Assembly (NCBI GenBank): GCA_036504335.1
Contig: DASXVJ010000001.1
Span: forward strand, 277,552-341,551
DNA length: 64,000 nucleotides
Direction: 5' to 3'
From: Fen-183 sp036504335
GTDB lineage: Bacteria; Acidobacteriota; Thermoanaerobaculia; UBA5066
The notes under the pieces are model-generated. The model was not told the DNA's origin. It worked only from the letters and a program-made list of their open reading frames with translations, and did no database searches. Made by a program: the position numbers and the translations under genes. Of the stretch, positions 8,436-15,630 are shown piece by piece (position 1 is the stretch's first letter; each line of letters starts with the position of its first letter).

Positions 8436-9151
8436 TCGCGCTCGTCCTCGCCGCCGGTTTCGGGACGCGCTTCCGGCCCACGACGCTCGCGACGCCCAAG
8501 CCTCTCCTCCTGCTCGCCGGCCGGCCGATCCTCTTCCACGTCTTCGACCATCTCCTCGAGCAGGGGGCGGACCGCTTCGTCGTCAACGCCCACCACCTCG
8601 CCGGGACGCTGCAGGCCACGGTGGGGGATTCGTATGCCGGAATCCCGGTCGCGTGGTCGTTCGAGGAAAAGATCCTCGGCACGGCGGGCGGGATCCGGTG
8701 CGCGTTCGAACGCGGCCGCCTCGGCGAGCAGTTTCTCGTCGCGAACGGCGACGTCCTGACGACGCTTCCCCTCGGGCGGCTCCTCGCCGCGCGGCACGAA
8801 CCGGGCGTCGTGTCCGCGCTCGGAGTCCTCCCGAACGAGAACCCGGGTCCGGACACGCCGCTGTGGGCGGACGCCCGGGGCCGGCTCGCGGCCGTCGGCG
8901 GCCCGCGGCCGAAGGGCGCGACGGGCCCGTGGCTCTTCACGGGCCTTCAGGCCGCGACGGCCGCGCTCGTGGCGCGCATTCCCGGGGGCTTCGCCGAGCT
9001 CGCGAAGGACGTCCTCGTCCCGTCGGCGGCGGCGCGAGACGGCGCGTTCGCGCTCGTCCCGTACGCGCCGTCCGACGGGCTCTGGTTCGACCTCGGGACT
9101 CCGGAGCGCCTCGCGGCGGCCGAGGCGGTCCGGGGGCGATCGGCGGGCTAG
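8432..9151 (+). CDS. Sugar-1-phosphate nucleotidyltransferase, MurU/GMPP-like
   Basis: 239 residues starting at GTG 8432, which overlaps the CYTH stop (GTGA). The N-terminus IALVLAAGFGTRFRPTTLAT plus PKPLLLLAGRPILFHV is the nucleotide-binding loop and KP motif of NTP-transferases; ILGTAGGIRCAF (about residue 80) and VANGDVLTT supply the substrate loop and metal-binding aspartate. Length and the early FVVNAHHLAGTLQ segment resemble N-acetylmuramate-1-phosphate uridylyltransferase (MurU) and short mannose-1-phosphate guanylyltransferases. The true sugar is uncertain. No AmgK-like kinase sits next to it; the CYTH protein is the only partner. Its stop codon overlaps the stop of the convergent IPTL-tailed gene. 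Confidence 0.85.
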   Translation: MIALVLAAGFGTRFRPTTLATPKPLLLLAGRPILFHVFDHLLEQGADRFVVNAHHLAGTLQATVGDSYAGIPVAWSFEEKILGTAGGIRCAFERGRLGEQFLVANGDVLTTLPLGRLLAARHEPGVVSALGVLPNENPGPDTPLWADARGRLAAVGGPRPKGATGPWLFTGLQAATAALVARIPGGFAELAKDVLVPSAAARDGAFALVPYAPSDGLWFDLGTPERLAAAEAVRGRSAG

Positions 9152-9684
9152 AAGGCGCCCTTGCGGAGAGCCACGAACGCGGCCGCGACGAGGAGAAGTC
9201 CGGTCACGGCCATCGCCCAGGGGGACAGCGCGGGGACCGCGAACGCGGACGTTCCGGAAACGGAGCCCGCGTTCGTGTTTCGAGAAGGCGCCGCCGGGCC
9301 GCTGCACGTCGCGTTGGCGCACGAGGCTTCCTGACCGAGCAGCGTGACCGTGCCGCCGTTGTTCGTGAGGGCCGTGCCGAAGTTGAGCGCGAACGCCCGC
9401 GCGCCGGTGAGGTCCGCCGCGTTACTGGCCGCCGTGAGCACGCCGCCGCTCGAAGAGAAGGCCGGCACGACGTACAGGAGAGTCGCGCCCGTGACGATCA
9501 CGCTGCCCGCCGTCGTCGTGATGTTCACGGAGCTGTACGTGTTCGTGTCTGCGTTGTAGACGAACGAGCCCGAGGCCGTACCGCCGTCCGTGAACGTGAC
9601 CCCGTTGAGAGTCCAGATCACCGGGTTGGCGGACGCGGCGGACGTGAGGCCGAGGACGAAAAGGGCGAGAAGAGCCTTGCGCAT
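9148..9684 (-). CDS. Secreted protein with IPTL-CTERM-like sorting tail
   Basis: 178 residues. It has a signal peptide (RKALLALFVLGLTSAASANP), a beta-rich Ser/Thr/Gly/Asn body without recognised domain (TDGGTASGSFVYNADTNTYS...), two cysteines (CANATC), and a C-terminal tail made of VPALSPWAMA, a hydrophobic helix and a basic end RKGAF. This tripartite tail is the layout of IPTL-CTERM/PEP-CTERM sorting signals that are processed by exosortase-like enzymes. The same VPALSP tail recurs in the gene ending at 15627. The start ATG 9684 has AGGAGA six bases upstream. It is monocistronic; no sortase-like gene is in the window. Confidence 0.8.
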   Translation of the reverse strand: MRKALLALFVLGLTSAASANPVIWTLNGVTFTDGGTASGSFVYNADTNTYSSVNITTTAGSVIVTGATLLYVVPAFSSSGGVLTAASNAADLTGARAFALNFGTALTNNGGTVTLLGQEASCANATCSGPAAPSRNTNAGSVSGTSAFAVPALSPWAMAVTGLLLVAAAFVALRKGAF

Positions 9685-9738
9685 GAATTTCTCCTGCCAG
9701 TGCGTTGTGGTTCGTTTGGCGGGAGTATAAGGCCCTCC

Positions 9739-10335
9739 TCACCATCGCGCGATCCACTTCAGCTTCTTCCCGTGCCAGGTCCAGATCTGGATCTTCGCGT
9801 TGATCGGCGTGACGCGGACCGCGGCCTGCCGGTTCCGGCGGTTCGAGAGGTACACCGTGCCGGGCGAGGCGTGGCCGACCGGCGAGAACGAGCAGATGTT
9901 CGACTTCCCGAACCGGATCGGATCGGCGAGGTCGCCCATCGGTGCGCCGCCGGGATCGGTGCCGTCCATCCCGGGCACGAACGAGAAGCTCACGCCCGGG
10001 TAGCGGCTGCCCAGCCAGTACGGGCCGGCGACGAGCCTGTCGACGCCCTTCCGGATGTCGGCCGTCGTCACGCCGTTGGCGTTGCCGTCCTGGTAGACGG
10101 TGAGGACGAGGTCGCCCGCGTTCGCGACCCACTTCACGCCGACGTCCGCGCCCTGGAAGACGGCGCGCGCGCGGGCGGCGTGGAGGATGGCGGAGACCTC
10201 ACGTGCGGCGGCGCCGAGCGATTCCTCCGCGAGGATCTCCGACAGCGCCGGGATGCTGACGAGAAAGAGGGCCCCGAGGATGGCGAGGACGGCGGCGAGC
10301 TCGGCCAGCGAGACGCCGCGTTCGGATGCGCGCAT
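9739..10335 (-). CDS. Prepilin-type pseudopilin, GspH/FimT-like
   Basis: 198 residues. The N-terminus MRASERG/VSLAELAAVLAIL is a type III signal: a basic leader, glycine at -1, glutamate at +5 and a hydrophobic helix, as cut by prepilin peptidase. The following residues (AREVSAILHAARARAVFQGADVG) match the GspH/FimT minor-pilin pattern, and the C-terminal half is a globular domain with a tryptophan-rich end (IWTWHGKKLKWIARW). It could be a minor pilin of a type IV pilus or a type II secretion pseudopilin, located at the inner membrane/periplasm. No pilus or secretion genes are adjacent, but the upstream co-directional gene is ComEA-like, hinting at DNA uptake. The start ATG 10335 has GGGAGG four bases upstream. 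Confidence 0.85.
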   Translation of the reverse strand: MRASERGVSLAELAAVLAILGALFLVSIPALSEILAEESLGAAAREVSAILHAARARAVFQGADVGVKWVANAGDLVLTVYQDGNANGVTTADIRKGVDRLVAGPYWLGSRYPGVSFSFVPGMDGTDPGGAPMGDLADPIRFGKSNICSFSPVGHASPGTVYLSNRRNRQAAVRVTPINAKIQIWTWHGKKLKWIARW

Positions 10336-10364
10336 GGTTCCTCCCTTCGTGCGCGTGAGGAGGG

Positions 10365-10410
10365 GGGACGGCGCGGCGCCGTTCGTGTGCCTGCGGCGCC
10401 GCGCCGTCCC
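10365..10410. terminator. Perfect 17-bp stem inverted repeat between comEA-like and pseudopilin genes
   Basis: The arm at 10365-10381 is the exact reverse complement of 10394-10410, with a 12-base loop between. It sits just after the ComEA-like coding end and before the pseudopilin start (both leftward), so it may stop or attenuate transcription between them. There is no T-run on either side, which argues against a simple intrinsic terminator; an mRNA-stability stem is an alternative. Confidence 0.6.
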
Positions 10411-10425
10411 GGGGGCGGGAGGGAC

Positions 10426-10845
10426 TCAGGCCTTCGTCTTGGCGGGCTTCTTCGTCCCGGGGGAGGTGGACTTGGCGCTCCTGGACCCGCCGCGCGTCCC
10501 CTTGGACGACACCTTTTCGGCGAGCGTCGTCGCGCCGGAGACGGCGACGTAGGGTTTGAGCGTCGTGAAGAACTTCTCGCCGACGCCCTTCACCTGCATG
10601 AGGTCCTCGGGGCGCTTGAACGCGCCGTGCTGGCTGCGGTGCTGGACGATGCGGCCGGCCAGCTTCGGGCCGACGCGCGGCAGGCGCGCGATCTCGTCGG
10701 CGGAGGCCTGGTTGATGTTGACGACCTTGTGCGCGGCCGGCGCCGCCCCTTCGCCCTCGGCGAGAGCCGGGTGCGAGGCGATGCCGGAGAGCGACAGGCC
10801 GAGGACGGGGACGACGAGGGCGCGGACGATCGGACGCAGAGTCAT
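10426..10845 (-). CDS. Secreted helix-hairpin-helix protein, ComEA-like
   Basis: 139 residues. A signal peptide or anchor (RPIVRALVVPVLGLSLSGIA, cut near HPALA) precedes two helix-hairpin-helix units: VVNINQASADEIARLPRVG and the paired PKLAGRIVQHR / HGAFKRPEDLMQVKGVGEK. This is the DNA-binding module of ComEA, the periplasmic receptor that holds incoming DNA in natural transformation. A low-complexity basic tail (Ser/Lys/Thr/Gly) follows and could also contact DNA. A good Shine-Dalgarno (AAAGGAG) lies six bases before the ATG. The gene is upstream of and co-directional with the pseudopilin gene, separated by a strong hairpin. Whether the cell is competent is not shown here. Confidence 0.85.
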   Translation of the reverse strand: MTLRPIVRALVVPVLGLSLSGIASHPALAEGEGAAPAAHKVVNINQASADEIARLPRVGPKLAGRIVQHRSQHGAFKRPEDLMQVKGVGEKFFTTLKPYVAVSGATTLAEKVSSKGTRGGSRSAKSTSPGTKKPAKTKA

Positions 10846-11078
10846 CGTGAACTCCTTTGTTTTCTTTCTTCTTTGTTCGGAAAACGGACACGAACCGGGA
10901 TTCGGGGGTTTGTTCCTTCCGCTTCGTCCCGGCGCGTCCGGGTGCGCGTGAGGGCCTCAGCTCATTCATCACCTCCGCGGACGGCCATCGCACGGGCGAT
11001 GCCGGGCGGCGCGGCCCCGGCGCAACGGACTGGAGCTGAGGGATTTCTTCTTAGAAAGGGTCGGAGGGCGGCGTCGGA

Positions 11079-11102
11079 GCGCGACAAGAAATCCTGTCGC
11101 GC
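11079..11102. repeat. Inverted repeat with 8-bp arms upstream of ubiX
   Basis: GCGCGACA at 11079-11086 pairs perfectly with TGTCGCGC at 11095-11102 around an 8-base loop. A second copy of the same half-sequence forms another hairpin at 11174-11191, so the pair may be an operator or a structured leader of ubiX. Confidence 0.5.
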
Positions 11103-11173
11103 ACGGCCGCCGCCTGCACCCTATTACCTTCTAAGAAAATCTCTTTCCCCCTCCCTCACGGAAAGGGAGAGCG

Positions 11174-11191
11174 CGACAGGAAAAGCTGTCG
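11174..11191. repeat. Second copy of the GCGCGACA-type hairpin, before the ubiX start
   Basis: CGACAG at 11174-11179 pairs with CTGTCG at 11186-11191 around GAAAAG. The left arm is preceded by the same GC dinucleotides as the copy at 11079, giving a shared AGCGCGACA core about 95 bp apart. It ends 17 bp before the ubiX ATG. Confidence 0.45.
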
Positions 11192-11208
11192 TGGTGGAGA
11201 ATCGGGCG

Positions 11209-11835
11209 ATGGCGCAGCGCGCGGGCGGGAAGAACGACCTCATCCTCGGAATCTCCGGAGCCAGCGGATCGCGGCTCGCGCTGCGGGCGCTGCGGCTCTT
11301 CTCGGCGTCGCCGGACGTCGAGCGCCTCCACGTCGTCGTCTCGCCGCGGGCCCTCGTCGTGGCGCGGGACGAAGTGGACGCGGCGATCACGTCGGTCGAC
11401 GCGTTCGTCGAGGCGGCGGGGCTCGACGCCGCGTCCCGCGGCAGGCTCGTCCTCCACCCCGAGAGCGCGGTCGACGCCTCCATCGCGTCGGGCTCGTTCA
11501 AGACGCGCGGGATGGCCGTCCTGCCGTGCTCGGCGGGCACGCTCGCCTCCATCGCGCACGGGACGTCGCGCGGCCTCCTTCAGCGCGCGGCCGACGTCTG
11601 CCTCAAGGAGCGCCGCCGCCTCGTCCTCGGCCTCAGGGAGACGCCCCTCTCCCTCGTCCACGCCGAGAACATCCTGGCCGTCACACGCGCGGGCGCGATC
11701 GTCGCGCCGCCCGTCCCGGCCTTCTACGCGGCGCGCACGGCCGAGGCGATGCTCGACGCGTACCTCGAGCGCGTCGCGGACCTCCTCGACGTCGGGCTCG
11801 ACACCGCCGGCTTCCGCTGGACGGGAGCGCGCTGA
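11209..11835 (+). CDS. ubiX: Flavin prenyltransferase UbiX
   Basis: 208 residues. It makes prenylated FMN, the cofactor of UbiD-type decarboxylases, for quinone biosynthesis. The FMN-binding start LILGISGASGSRLALRALR matches the GxSGAS loop; VLPCSAGTLASIAHGTSRGLLQRAADVCLKERR is split here only by notation but carries the PCS and NLLxRAADVxLKER-like signatures, and RETPLSLVHAENILAVTRAGA closes the active site. The frame stays open far upstream, but ATG 11209 lies directly before the conserved domain. ubiA follows after 14 bp, so both enzymes are co-expressed. UbiX-UbiA pairs occur in both ubiquinone and futalosine-menaquinone pathways; no UbiD or Mqn gene is here to decide. Confidence 0.95.
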   Translation: MAQRAGGKNDLILGISGASGSRLALRALRLFSASPDVERLHVVVSPRALVVARDEVDAAITSVDAFVEAAGLDAASRGRLVLHPESAVDASIASGSFKTRGMAVLPCSAGTLASIAHGTSRGLLQRAADVCLKERRRLVLGLRETPLSLVHAENILAVTRAGAIVAPPVPAFYAARTAEAMLDAYLERVADLLDVGLDTAGFRWTGAR

Positions 11836-11849
11836 GACCGTAGCGCTCC

Positions 11850-12695
11850 GTGAAGAAATACCTCTCCCTCGTCACGTTCGCGCACACGATCTTCGCGCTC
11901 CCGTTCGCGCTGCTCGCGGCCGTTCTCGCGGCGCGCGGAATGCCGCCGCTCCCGGTGCTCTTCTGGATCCTCGTCGCGATGGTGGGTGCGCGCTCGGCCG
12001 CGATGGCCTTCAACCGGATTACCGACCGCGACCTCGACGCGGAAAATCCGCGGACGAGGAGCCGGGACATCCCGGCCGGGCGCGTCTCCGTCCTCGAAGC
12101 CTCGGTTTTCTGCGCGCTCTCTGCGGCGGTCTTCGTCTTCGCGGCCTGGCGGCTCAACCCTCTGTGTCTCGCGCTTTCCCCCGTGGCGCTCCTCGTCGTC
12201 CTCGGCTACTCGTACGCCAAGCGCGTCACCGCGCTCGCGCACCTCGTCCTCGGTCTCGGCCTCGCGATCGCGCCGGTCGGCGCGTGGATCGCGGTCACCG
12301 GCGCGTTCGCGGCGCCTCCGGTCGTCCTCGGCCTCTCCGTTCTCTTCTGGGTCGCGGGTTTCGACGTCATCTACAGCCTGCAGGACGAGGCCTTCGACCG
12401 CGAGCACGGGCTCTTCTCTCTCCCGGCCCGTCTCGGGGCCCGCCGGGCGCTGAACGTCTCGACGGCCTTCCACGCCCTCTCCCTCGCGCTGCTGTACGCC
12501 GTTCTCGTCCTCGTCCACGGCGGCCTCCTCTTCGGGCTGGGCGTCGTTCTGGCCGGGGTCTTCCTCGTCCGCCAGCACGTCCTCGTGAAGCCGGGCGATC
12601 TCTCCCGGGTGGACGGGGCCTTCTTCACGGCCAACGGCTGGCTTTCGGTGGCCGTCCTCGTCTGCGGGGCGGCCGACGTCTTCCTCCGCCGGTAG
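11850..12695 (+). CDS. ubiA: UbiA-family prenyltransferase (4-hydroxybenzoate or MqnP type)
   Basis: 281 residues, integral membrane protein with about eight helices. It transfers a polyprenyl chain to an aromatic quinone precursor. The two aspartate-rich motifs are clear: NRITDRDLDAENPRTRSRD (first, near residue 55) and YSLQDEAFDREHGLFSLP (second, near 175). The N-terminus KKYLSLVTFAHTIFALPFAL is like that of MqnP, which prenylates 1,4-dihydroxy-6-naphthoate in the futalosine route to menaquinone; MqnP and UbiA cannot be separated safely by eye. The start is GTG 11850. It sits 14 bp after ubiX and 27 bp before the kinase gene, in one likely transcript. Confidence 0.92.
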   Translation: MKKYLSLVTFAHTIFALPFALLAAVLAARGMPPLPVLFWILVAMVGARSAAMAFNRITDRDLDAENPRTRSRDIPAGRVSVLEASVFCALSAAVFVFAAWRLNPLCLALSPVALLVVLGYSYAKRVTALAHLVLGLGLAIAPVGAWIAVTGAFAAPPVVLGLSVLFWVAGFDVIYSLQDEAFDREHGLFSLPARLGARRALNVSTAFHALSLALLYAVLVLVHGGLLFGLGVVLAGVFLVRQHVLVKPGDLSRVDGAFFTANGWLSVAVLVCGAADVFLRR

Positions 12696-12722
12696 CCTCG
12701 CGGACCGGTAAACTCGCCTCCC

Positions 12723-13385
12723 GTGCCCGCGCCCACGCCGAAGGAATTCCCGCTGCGCCACATCGCGATCGAGGGCCCGATCGGCGTCGGGAAGACCTCG
12801 CTCGTGGGCCTCCTCGCGAAGCGCTTCTCGGGCACGCAGATCCTCGAGGACGTGACGAACCCGTTCCTCGCGGACTTCTACGCGGGCAAGAAGGGCGCCG
12901 CGTTCCAGACCCAGATGTACTTCCTGCTGTCGCGCTACCAGCAGCAGCAGGAGATCGCGCAGATCGACCTCTTCCGGAACCTCGTCGTCGCGGACTACAC
13001 GTTCGCGAAGGACAAGATCTTCGCGTACCTCACGCTGAACGACCCCGAGATCGCGCTCTACGACAAGATCTACGGGACGCTCGCCGCGAGCGTCCCGCGA
13101 CCGGACCTCGTCGTCCACCTCACGGCGTCCGTGGACACCTGCCTTTCGCGGATCAAGAAGCGCGGGCGCGCGTTCGAGAAGGGCATCTCGGCCGAGTACC
13201 TCAAGTCGCTCGTCGAGGCGTACAACTACTTCTTCTACCACTATCGCGACGGCCCGCTCCTCGTCGTCGAGACGAACGAAATCGACTTCGTCGAACGAAA
13301 GGGCGACCTCGACGACCTCATCGCGCAGATCACGCGCCCGTTCCGCGGGACGCAGATCTACGTGCCGCGCGGCTCGAAGAAGTAA
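12723..13385 (+). CDS. Deoxynucleoside kinase (deoxyadenosine/deoxyguanosine kinase family)
   Basis: 220 residues from GTG 12723. It phosphorylates purine or other deoxynucleosides for dNTP salvage. A P-loop (IEGPIGVGKTSLV, residues about 16-28) begins the fold; VVADYTFAKDKIFAYLTL corresponds to the DR(S/T)-like catalytic strand region of bacterial dAK/dGK proteins, and the lid RIKKRGRAFEKGIS carries the arginines that close on ATP. Length fits the family. It follows ubiA closely and is followed after 2 bp by an orphan PanC fragment, so it is within the same transcription unit. The exact nucleoside preference cannot be read from sequence alone. Confidence 0.9.
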   Translation: MPAPTPKEFPLRHIAIEGPIGVGKTSLVGLLAKRFSGTQILEDVTNPFLADFYAGKKGAAFQTQMYFLLSRYQQQQEIAQIDLFRNLVVADYTFAKDKIFAYLTLNDPEIALYDKIYGTLAASVPRPDLVVHLTASVDTCLSRIKKRGRAFEKGISAEYLKSLVEAYNYFFYHYRDGPLLVVETNEIDFVERKGDLDDLIAQITRPFRGTQIYVPRGSKK

Positions 13386-13387
13386 GC

Positions 13388-13777
13388 GTGGGCGCCGTCG
13401 AGCGGCTGCGCGAGCTGGGCGCGGGGCGCGAGATCCTCGGCGAGACCGTTCCGCGGGAGCGCGACGGCCTGCGCGCGTCCCCGCGGAACGCGGACCTCAC
13501 GCCGGAAGAGCGCGGCGCCGCGCCCGCCGTCTTCCGCGCGCTCCTCGCGGGGCAGCTGCTCCACGGCCTCGGCGAAAAGAAGTCCGCGAAGCTCCTCAAG
13601 GCCGTGCGCCTCGCCCTCGAAATGGAGCCCGGTCTCTCGATCGAGGCGCTCGACGTCGTCGACGCGGTAACGCTCCGGCCTGTCGAGAAAATCAACGGTC
13701 CGGCGGTCCTGATCGCGGCGGCCTGGGCGGGCCGGAACCTGCTCGCCGACAGCGTGCGCCTCGAGAGGCCGCGCTGA
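13388..13777 (+). CDS. C-terminal fragment of pantoate-beta-alanine ligase (PanC), catalytic half missing
   Basis: 129 residues from GTG 13388, two bases after the kinase stop. The sequence VERLRELGAGREILGETV, RERDGLRASPRNADLTPEER, then LSIEALDVVDAVTLRPVEK and ALIAAAWAGRNLLADSV-like segments follow the C-terminal domain of PanC in order. The N-terminal Rossmann half with the HIGH nucleotide-binding motif is absent, and the SSRN active-site element reads SPRN. PanC joins pantoate and beta-alanine with ATP in coenzyme A synthesis; this piece alone could not bind ATP. It looks like a deletion remnant kept in the operon, or a separate protein acting with another subunit. Codon usage looks like that of its neighbours. 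Confidence 0.75.
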   Translation: MGAVERLRELGAGREILGETVPRERDGLRASPRNADLTPEERGAAPAVFRALLAGQLLHGLGEKKSAKLLKAVRLALEMEPGLSIEALDVVDAVTLRPVEKINGPAVLIAAAWAGRNLLADSVRLERPR

Positions 13778-14101
13778 TACGACGTCGCAATTTCTTTTTC
13801 GCTTGATTTCGTTGATTGTTTCGATTCTCATTCCACTAACAACAGCCCGGAGAGCCCAAGGGTCAGTCCCAACGCCTTCGAAGGCCGTGAAGTCTGTTCG
13901 TCGGATCGAGTTCGTTTAGGAGGCGAGACCCATTTCCAGCCCCGGGGGCAGCAACAGGAACAACGCCCCGTCCCTCCTTCCTGAATTCTCCGACCGGCTC
14001 CCCTCGCCAGTTCCCGGCGTCCGCCGCTCGATGGTGAGCGTCGTCCGCGATTTCCCACCCTCGGTTTCCGGTTAGAGCCGGCGACCCTCTCTGGAGTTCT
14101 G
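13778..14101. other. Intergenic region, no gene seen
   Basis: 324 bp between the PanC remnant and the zinc-ribbon gene. Its first 70 bases are distinctly AT-richer (TTTCTTTTTCGCTTGATTTC) than the surroundings and probably hold the promoter of the zinc-ribbon gene. The rest is GC-rich with no credible reading frame on either strand and no clear tRNA-like fold. Confidence 0.4.
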
Positions 14102-14389
14102 ATGTACACGGACAAATCCATCCCCTGTATCGACTGCAGCGCCCCCTTCATCTTCTCGGCGAACGAGCAGGAGTTCTACGCTCAGAAGGGCTTCTCCAAC
14201 GAGCCCAAGCGTTGCAAGAACTGCCGCGACAAGCGCAAGGCCGGCGGGTTCGGCGAGGGCGGCGCGCGCCAGCTCTACAACGTCACCTGCGACGCCTGCG
14301 GCAAGACGACCCAGGTCCCGTTCAACCCCACGAACGGCAAGCCGGTCTACTGCCGCGACTGCTACCGCGAGCGGCGCCCCGCCCGATAG
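14102..14389 (+). CDS. Small double zinc-ribbon protein (CxxC-x17-CxxC type)
   Basis: 95 residues. Four CxxC pairs form two zinc ribbons: CIDC with CKNC 25 residues later, and CDAC with CRDC exactly 17 residues later (CDACGKTTQVPFNP... CRDC), the spacing that names the CxxC-x17-CxxC family. The start YTDKSIPCIDCSAPFIFSA with FSNEPKRCKNCRDKRK matches a probable zinc-ribbon domain common in small bacterial proteins of unknown function, often linked with nucleic-acid binding. It is probably cytoplasmic and monocistronic: a strong hairpin follows directly after the stop. Confidence 0.85.
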   Translation: MYTDKSIPCIDCSAPFIFSANEQEFYAQKGFSNEPKRCKNCRDKRKAGGFGEGGARQLYNVTCDACGKTTQVPFNPTNGKPVYCRDCYRERRPAR

Positions 14390-14397
14390 GGGGGTCT

Positions 14398-14426
14398 GGG
14401 GGGAAAGGGTTGGACCCTTTCCCCCC
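14398..14426 (+). terminator. Terminator-like hairpin after the zinc-ribbon gene
   Basis: A perfect 13-bp stem: 14398-14410 pairs with 14414-14426 around a 3-base loop. It begins nine bases after the zinc-ribbon stop and ends 19 bases before the next ATG. No T-run follows, but position and stability suggest transcription termination, which would make the next gene depend on a promoter inside or after the hairpin (TATAGT lies at 14431). Confidence 0.6.
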
Positions 14427-14445
14427 GGTCTATAGTCTCGCTCTC

Positions 14446-15630
14446 ATGAGCGAGAGCACCCGCAAACCCGGTTTCGCGACGACCTGCATCCACGCGGGAC
14501 AGGAGCCGGAGCCCGTCACGGGCGCGGTGACCGTCCCCATCTTCCAGACGTCCACGTACGTCCAGGAAGCCTTCGGCAAGCCGCGCGACGGTTACGAGTA
14601 CGCGCGCACGAAAAACCCCACGCGCCTCGCGCTCGAAAAGCAGCTGGCCGCGCTCGAAGGCGGCGCCGCCGCTCACGCGTTCGCCTCCGGCATGGCCGCC
14701 GAGACGACGCTCATGCTCGCGTTCGTGAAGGCGGGGGACCACGTCCTCGTCAGCCGCAACACGTATGGCGGCACCTACCGCTTCTTCTCCAAGGTCCTCG
14801 CGAACTTCGGCGTCACGTTCGACTACGTCGACACGACCGACGCCGAGGCCGTGCGGAAGGCCGTCACGCCGGAGACGCGCATGCTCTTCGTCGAGACGCC
14901 CACGAACCCGACGATGGAGATCTCCGACCTCGCGGCCCTCGCGCGCGTCGCGAAGGAAGAGGGCGGGAGGATCGGCGCGAAGATCCGCGTCGTCGTGGAC
15001 AACACGTTCGCGACGCCGTTCTTCCAGAAACCGCTCGCGCTCGGCTGCGACGTCGTCGTCCACTCGACGACGAAGTACCTCAACGGCCACTCGGACTCCG
15101 TGGGCGGCGCCGTGATCTGCGCGGACGCCGCGGACGGCGCGAAGATCGGCTTCACGCAGAACGCCGCGGGCGGCATCCTCTCTCCGTTCGATTCGTTCCT
15201 CGTGTCGCGCGGCATCAAGACGCTGCCCGTGCGCATGAAGGCCCACGACGCGAACGGCCGCGCGGTCGCCGCGTGGCTCGCGCGCCACCCGAAGTTGCTC
15301 AAGATCCACTACCCGGGACTGCCCGGGCACCCGGGGCACGCGACCGCGGGGCGCCAGATGACCGGCTTCGGCGGGATGATCTCCTTCGACCTCGGGTCCG
15401 AAGCCGCGGCCAGACGCCTTCTCGACCGCGTCGTCGTGTGCGCGCTCGGCGAGTCGCTCGGCGGCGTCGAAAGCCTCATCTCGCACCCGGCGACGATGAC
15501 GCACGCGAGCGTCGAGCCCGAGGAACGGCTTCGGCGCGGCATCACGCCGGGCCTCGTGCGCGTGTCGGTCGGCATCGAGGACGTCGAGGACGTCCTCGCG
15601 GACCTCGAGAACGCGCTCGCCGGCGTCTAG
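14446..15630 (+). CDS. Cystathionine gamma-synthase/lyase-family PLP enzyme
   Basis: 394 residues. The PLP-binding lysine lies in VVVHSTTKYLNGHSD (K210), and other family blocks are present in order: FATTCIHAGQEPEPVTGAV, YARTKNPTRLALEKQLAALE, FASGMAAETTLML, VVVDNTFATPFFQKPL, and the C-terminal SLGGVESLISHPATMTHAS plus GLVRVSVGIEDVEDVLADL. These enzymes make or cleave cystathionine, or make methionine directly by sulfhydrylation; family members with an SHPATMTHAS ending include both synthases and lyases, so the reaction is left open. Cytoplasmic, methionine/cysteine metabolism. No other sulfur-amino-acid gene is adjacent. Its stop overlaps the tail-to-tail stop of the next gene by 4 bp. Confidence 0.92.
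   Translation: MSESTRKPGFATTCIHAGQEPEPVTGAVTVPIFQTSTYVQEAFGKPRDGYEYARTKNPTRLALEKQLAALEGGAAAHAFASGMAAETTLMLAFVKAGDHVLVSRNTYGGTYRFFSKVLANFGVTFDYVDTTDAEAVRKAVTPETRMLFVETPTNPTMEISDLAALARVAKEEGGRIGAKIRVVVDNTFATPFFQKPLALGCDVVVHSTTKYLNGHSDSVGGAVICADAADGAKIGFTQNAAGGILSPFDSFLVSRGIKTLPVRMKAHDANGRAVAAWLARHPKLLKIHYPGLPGHPGHATAGRQMTGFGGMISFDLGSEAAARRLLDRVVVCALGESLGGVESLISHPATMTHASVEPEERLRRGITPGLVRVSVGIEDVEDVLADLENALAGV

Larger units (their letters stand above)
10846..11208. other. Intergenic region with repeated small hairpins
   Basis: 363 bp between the divergent ComEA-like and ubiX genes, without a credible gene. It holds the promoters for both directions and several inverted repeats: GCGCGACA (11079-11086) with TGTCGCGC (11095-11102), the related CGACAG (11174-11179) with CTGTCG (11186-11191), and a loosely inverted CTTCTTAGAA / TTCTAAGAA pair around 11046-11139. 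These are described separately. Confidence 0.5.

Noticed and set aside
11040..11210. Possible riboswitch upstream of ubiX
   Set aside because: Hairpins are visible, but no conserved riboswitch core was recognised.
12164..13387. Upstream extension of the PanC-fragment frame
   Set aside because: It is an off-frame shadow of ubiA and the kinase gene; no PanC N-terminal sequence is present in it.
13778..14101. Possible small RNA in the AT-rich spacer
   Set aside because: No stable fold or recognisable family signature; kept only as a region of unknown content.
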